Positions 62,001 through 64,000 of a stretch of 64,000 nt of DNA are shown here, in pieces. Position 1 is the first letter of the stretch. Every line of letters begins with the position of its first letter. The notes below the pieces were generated by a model that saw only the letters and a list, made by a program, of their open reading frames with translations, searched no databases and was not told the origin of the DNA. The DNA is taken from positions 42,932 through 106,931 of the forward strand of contig DATGGU010000035.1 in assembly GCA_035308365.1 (NCBI GenBank), in the 5' to 3' direction. The position numbers and the translations under genes are program-made. This stretch comes from PALSA-505 sp035308365. Its GTDB lineage: Bacteria > Actinomycetota > Actinomycetes > Streptosporangiales > Streptosporangiaceae.

Positions 62001-62236
62001 TCAAGCTCGCTCTCGGTCAGGCCCTCGGCGGTGGACTGCTTCATCGTGAACGCGGCGAACAGGTACTGGCACATGATGCCGTGTTCCAGCTCGGCCGCCT
62101 CGCACAACATGTAGATGAGGGCTTCACGGTGCTCGATCACGAACGGGGCCTCGGGGGCGGCCAGGCCACCCCGGGTCGCGATCACCTGCGCCAGCCGCCC
62201 CTGGCCCGCACCGGCTTGCGGATTCACGGCGTTCAT
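59051..62236 (-). CDS. Ferritin-like protein with two CDGSH and one 4Fe-4S domain
   Basis: This 1,061-residue multidomain protein begins with a ferritin-like domain (about 25-260: EHREALIYMLCEAAELEHGIMCQYL and TQEMLHLALVQNLL hold the metal-binding Glu and His). A long helical middle part follows. The second half has a CDGSH iron-sulfur site (CRCGDSARKPFCDGSH), a divergent 4Fe-4S domain (LCQHSGLC and NCPSGAL) and a second CDGSH site (CRCGHSQNKPFCSGMHW). A C-terminal tail (FETHIRPLFREKDRQSM) resembles tails of similar proteins. It is likely an oxidoreductase with its own electron relay; its substrate is unknown. ATG 62236 with GAGGTG is chosen over an upstream ATG at 62290. Confidence 0.85.
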   Translation of the reverse strand: MNAVNPQAGAGQGRLAQVIATRGGLAAPEAPFVIEHREALIYMLCEAAELEHGIMCQYLFAAFTMKQSTAEGLTESELEAVTRWRKKITYVATQEMLHLALVQNLLSAIGAAPHMSRPNLPHPAGHYPAGVQLALLPFGEAALKHFMFLERPETYDLDDPLVGSAVDRSVPHLSAHDIVPAGQDFATVGHLYRSIEEGIAHLVAKYGESWLFVGPPRAQATQQHFGWPELTAVTGLASAQRAIDTILEQGEGPRGHWLNAHFGQFVAILDEYEQMMADNPGFDPVRPVIAANVRPCPPPVEMPLITDPLTARVTDLFNVGYEIMLQIFERFFAHTEETGLQLKVLADTTVALMFQVIEPLANVITRLPAGPEYGGRSAAPSFELFYENDYLMPHREAAWKLLAERLGQAALLCAEIQAGCGAGIAGQLAPVGDALTAMAATLAEHLPAGSPQARRALAAADRDPEKITAALARAHELANSVAELSRPQSHPTAATGGIAALFQAVYALAPAAGDLLPRLAGSVLRPLADCLTRGIPYGGGQPGSSYAGPGATDTQDTDALWQAARTATGLRATLATEGDCPPELIEATAALQALALDTVSASEAARRLAELRQLAGGLPPAIQVATDGPYLVTNVRRVVNHLGEELAVPPQLALCRCGDSARKPFCDGSHASNGFTGAKDPNRVPDRRDAYAGQQVTIFDNRGLCQHSGLCTDRLATVFRAGQEPFVAPSGGRMDEIIRAVRNCPSGALGFAIDGTEARAQTDWGNSREPAIEITKDGPYRITGGIGLTESGGAPVTRNEGASLEHCALCRCGHSQNKPFCSGMHWYINFQDPKPSAGPTLFEWAGGLPALTRMTQLLYEKHIPADPQLAAAFAGIPPGYPEQEAQRIAEEFGGPAAPARDGQRPTAGLTEDQRIRWVALAGQAATDAGLPADPPFRAALAAYLEWDSRQTTGTAQTRWDWTAAGPPDTSQDDQDGKDAQPMEDVPLPGPDEPVSFETHIRPLFREKDRQSMSFAFDLWSVDDVRTHAAAILARLQNGSMPCDGTWPAERIAVFQRWTETG

Positions 62237-62368
62237 CCCGCACCTCACGGCTCGATGTCGGATGAGACTCACTTGTAAGTCTGTAATCAATCATGTTTCA
62301 TCTAGTGGCGATCACCGGGCGGACCGGATTATGCCAAGAGCGAAGCCGAGAGGGCTAGGTTGACGGCG

Positions 62369-63022
62369 ATGAGCAAGTCACGGCTTGAGTCGTTCAGCGA
62401 CGGGATATTCGCGTTCGCGATAACGTTGCTGGTTCTCACGATCGCTCAGCCGAGCGACTACCGGGAACTGGCGCACCAGCTCGCCAGCCGGTGGCCGTCA
62501 CTGATCGCCTACGTGGTCAGCTTCCTGGTGATCGGGATCATGTGGCTCAACCACCACTCGCTGTTCCGGCACTTCGAGCATGTGGACCGCGGGCTGATCT
62601 ACATCAACATGCTGCTGCTGATGACCATCACGTTCCTGCCCTACCCGACCGGGGTGCTCGGCCAGGCGCTGGCCCGGGGTCAGGGGGCGCGGACCGCGGC
62701 GGTCGTCTACGCGGTCACGATGGCGGTCAACTCGTGGGCCTGGGCGGCCCTGTGGCTGTATGCGTCGGGCCGCCGGCGGCTGCTGCACGAGGCGTTCCCC
62801 GAGAGTGAGCGGGCGATCGCGACGTTGATGTTCACGGTCGGCGTGGTCATGTACACGCTGGCGGTCGGCGTGGCGTTCCTGAACGCGTATGCCTTCCTGG
62901 TGCTGCAGGGCTTGTTCGCGCTCTACTACGCGATCGACCCGATCTCCCGGCGGCCCAGGCGGAACCGGAGGAGCGGCGACCCGTCGGCTGACCCGAGCAG
63001 CCAGCCGACGCTGAGCGGTTAG
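62369..63022 (+). CDS. TMEM175-family potassium channel
   Basis: This 217-residue protein has six membrane helices. The first carries the family motif RLESFSDGIFAFAITLLVL, whose FSD triplet lines the pore in bacterial TMEM175 (DUF1211) channels. HHSLFRHFEHVDRGLIYIN is the other conserved block. It would work as a tetramer. ATG 62369 is preferred to a TTG at 62360. The C-terminus is polar, and an 18-bp tandem duplication covers the stop codon. Confidence 0.9.
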   Translation: MSKSRLESFSDGIFAFAITLLVLTIAQPSDYRELAHQLASRWPSLIAYVVSFLVIGIMWLNHHSLFRHFEHVDRGLIYINMLLLMTITFLPYPTGVLGQALARGQGARTAAVVYAVTMAVNSWAWAALWLYASGRRRLLHEAFPESERAIATLMFTVGVVMYTLAVGVAFLNAYAFLVLQGLFALYYAIDPISRRPRRNRRSGDPSADPSSQPTLSG

Positions 63023-63039
63023 CCGACGCTGAGCGGTTA
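63004..63039. repeat. Perfect 18-bp tandem duplication at a stop codon
   Basis: The unit GCCGACGCTGAGCGGTTA occurs twice without a gap. The first copy gives the end of the TMEM175 gene, and the second ends in the stop codon of the convergent OsmC gene. It looks like a recent slip duplication. Confidence 0.85.
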
Positions 63040-63462
63040 GTGGGCCAGGCTCGCGTCGAGGGTTATCTCGGGGACGCCGGCCAGGGCCCGGCTCACCGGG
63101 CAGCCGGCCTTGGCGGCGTTGGCCTGCTCCTTGAACGTGGCCTCGTCGATCCCGGGCACCCGGCCGACAGTAACCAGCTCGATCTTGGTGATGGCCGGGA
63201 CGCCGTCCACCAGCCGCAGCGTGACCGTGGCGTTGGTCTGTACCGAGTCCGCCGGCGTGCCTGCCTCGGCGAGCGAATTGGACAGGGCCATGGAGAAACA
63301 GGAGGCGTGCGCAGCCGCGATGAGCTGCTCGGGGTTGGCCCCGGGGCCATCCTCGAAGCGCGACCTGAACGAGTACTCCCCGCTGATCGTGTCGCCTGCC
63401 GTGAACGTGCCGGTGCCCGTCCGCAGGTCACCCTTCCACTGCGCGCTTCCCTTGGCCGGCAT
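63037..63462 (-). CDS. osmC: OsmC/Ohr-family peroxiredoxin
   Basis: This 141-residue protein matches OsmC: AQWKGDLRTGTGTF at the start, PEQLIAAAHASCFSMALS with Cys55, and KAGCPVSRAL with Cys121. The two cysteines reduce organic hydroperoxides, generally using lipoylated proteins as electron donors. The sequence favours the OsmC over the Ohr subgroup (GxNPEQLIAAAHA), although the split is by eye. It is monocistronic. Confidence 0.92.
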   Translation of the reverse strand: MPAKGSAQWKGDLRTGTGTFTAGDTISGEYSFRSRFEDGPGANPEQLIAAAHASCFSMALSNSLAEAGTPADSVQTNATVTLRLVDGVPAITKIELVTVGRVPGIDEATFKEQANAAKAGCPVSRALAGVPEITLDASLAH

Positions 63463-63516
63463 GCTGGCTCCCTCGTGCCATTGGCTTGTTTCAGCTATCC
63501 GTGAATCGTATCGACG

Positions 63517-63609
63517 TTAACTCAGCAGGAACTTGATCAGTGCCGCGACCCCGGCCACCAGGCCTGCGCCCGTCGGTGTGCTGGCCCAGCCGTTCTGGCC
63601 GCCGCGCAC
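63517..63609 (-). CDS. Possible 30-residue membrane peptide
   Basis: A GTG-started frame encodes a 30-residue peptide whose second half is hydrophobic (AGLVAGVAALIKFLLS end). It lies between the OsmC gene and the SRPBCC stub. The ribosome site is poor and no family is recognised. It may be real, because small hydrophobic peptides are often missed, but chance is equally likely. Confidence 0.2.
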   Translation of the reverse strand: MRGGQNGWASTPTGAGLVAGVAALIKFLLS

Positions 63610-63659
63610 GAGACCCCATACGGGCGGTGTAACCCCATGGATCTAGGAGGTCAGGCGCG

Positions 63660-63824
63660 ATGGATGACGAGACCGTCGAGGTGAGCGTGCGGGTGCCGGC
63701 GCCGCGGGCGGAGGTGTTCGGCTACTTCACCGATCCGGTGCGGCAGGTCAGGTGGATGGGCCGCTCGGGCCGCCTGGTCATCGTGGCCGGAGGCGGCGGC
63801 CCAGGACCGGATCCGCATAGCTGA
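63660..63824 (+). pseudogene. Truncated SRPBCC-domain gene
   Basis: A strong AGGAGGT site and ATG start a 54-residue frame whose first 30 or so residues (VSVRVPAPRAEVFGYFTDPV) match the opening strand and helix of SRPBCC/START-like proteins, which are normally about 150 residues. After RWMG the match fades, and the frame ends in a Gly-rich tail and stop. It is most likely a gene cut short by deletion. A short functional peptide is less likely. Confidence 0.6.
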
Positions 63825-63829
63825 GCCAA

Positions 63830-63869
63830 GAGCCGCCCTGCTCCGGTGTCCTCTGCCGCAGGGCGGCTC
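63830..63869. terminator. Bidirectional hairpin near the right edge
   Basis: An 11-bp perfect stem (GAGCCGCCCTG / CAGGGCGGCTC) encloses an 18-nt loop between the SRPBCC stub and the convergent partial gene. It lies 5 bp after the stub stop codon and 11 bp before the end of the partial gene. Confidence 0.75.
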
Positions 63870-63880
63870 GATTACGCTGG

Positions 63881-64000
63881 TCAGCCGCTGGGGTGTGCGG
63901 CCAGCCAGGCGTCGAAGCTGTCGTCGGAGTTGGTGACCTCGCCGACCTCCACCGTCATGCCGGATTCCAGGCCCGGGCAGGTCTTGGCGACGGCAACGGC
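63881..64000 (-). CDS. C-terminal end of an unknown protein (cut by window edge)
   Basis: An open minus-strand frame runs in from the right edge and ends at a TGA, giving the last 39 residues of a protein (ends DDSFDAWLAAHPSG). The codon pattern fits a real gene, and a hairpin terminator follows. Too little is visible to name a family. Confidence 0.6.
   Translation of the reverse strand, partial: AVAVAKTCPGLESGMTVEVGEVTNSDDSFDAWLAAHPSG

Noticed and set aside
60767..62278. Plus-strand open frame opposite the ferritin-like gene
   Set aside because: Its translation is low-complexity, with His/Gln/Arg-rich stretches typical of antisense frames.
1..64000. tRNA genes, integrase and attachment sites marking a genomic island
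   Set aside because: None was recognised on either strand. The defence-rich half has no visible mobile-element boundary within the window.

Overview
The window is a high-GC stretch of an actinomycete chromosome, most likely from a filamentous soil genus. The evidence is dense genes with many ATGA/GTGA start-stop overlaps, frequent GTG starts, a SARP-type regulator, an enediyne polyketide cassette and a class F sortase. The genus cannot be fixed from the sequence. No tRNA, rRNA, transposase, integrase or CRISPR array was seen.

Positions 1-32,260 are the right-hand part of an enediyne antibiotic gene cluster that is cut by the left edge of the window. The warhead cassette is one tightly coupled minus-strand operon: unbV, unbU, the iterative enediyne synthase pksE (KS-AT-ACP-KR-DH-PPTase, 1,937 aa), the TEBC/E10 thioesterase, a flavin reductase and a P450. 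Two DUF1702 (UnbL-type) genes lie nearby. The peripheral genes resemble the beta-amino-acid arm of nine-membered enediynes such as C-1027: a free-standing PCP, a free-standing adenylation enzyme, a free-standing condensation enzyme, an HpaB-type flavin hydroxylase and an epoxide hydrolase. Three things differ. An aspartate 1-decarboxylase (panD) sits in the PCP/A/C operon and points to a beta-alanine unit. A 1,138-aa protein fuses an adenylation domain, a PCP and a complete thiamine-diphosphate enzyme. A solute-binding-protein homologue lacks a signal peptide. No halogenase, glycosyltransferase, apoprotein or exporter of the cluster is in view; these may lie to the left. A SARP and a NarL-type response regulator sit in the middle of the cluster.

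Positions 32,500-41,700 hold a STAS protein, a Pro/His-rich membrane protein, a wrecked YbaK-type deacylase gene, a divergent CHAT protease / subtilase / ECF sigma / small-protein module, an ABC exporter half and a lone LigD-type phosphoesterase domain.

Positions 41,700-58,900 form a probable defence region. It contains two overlapping genes for SLATT-like membrane proteins, a complete Wadjet system (jetABCD), and a three-gene operon of a TIR-NTPase, an NTPase-TPR protein and a radical SAM/SPASM maturase that recalls the FxSxx-COOH peptide systems. A three-gene cell-surface unit (anchored protein, DUF4397 protein, class F sortase) lies between the SLATT pair and Wadjet, and its sortase gene overlaps jetD by 129 bp.

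Positions 59,000-64,000 carry a large ferritin-like/CDGSH iron-sulfur protein, a TMEM175-type channel, an OsmC-type peroxidase, a stub of a SRPBCC gene and the C-terminal end of a protein cut by the right edge.
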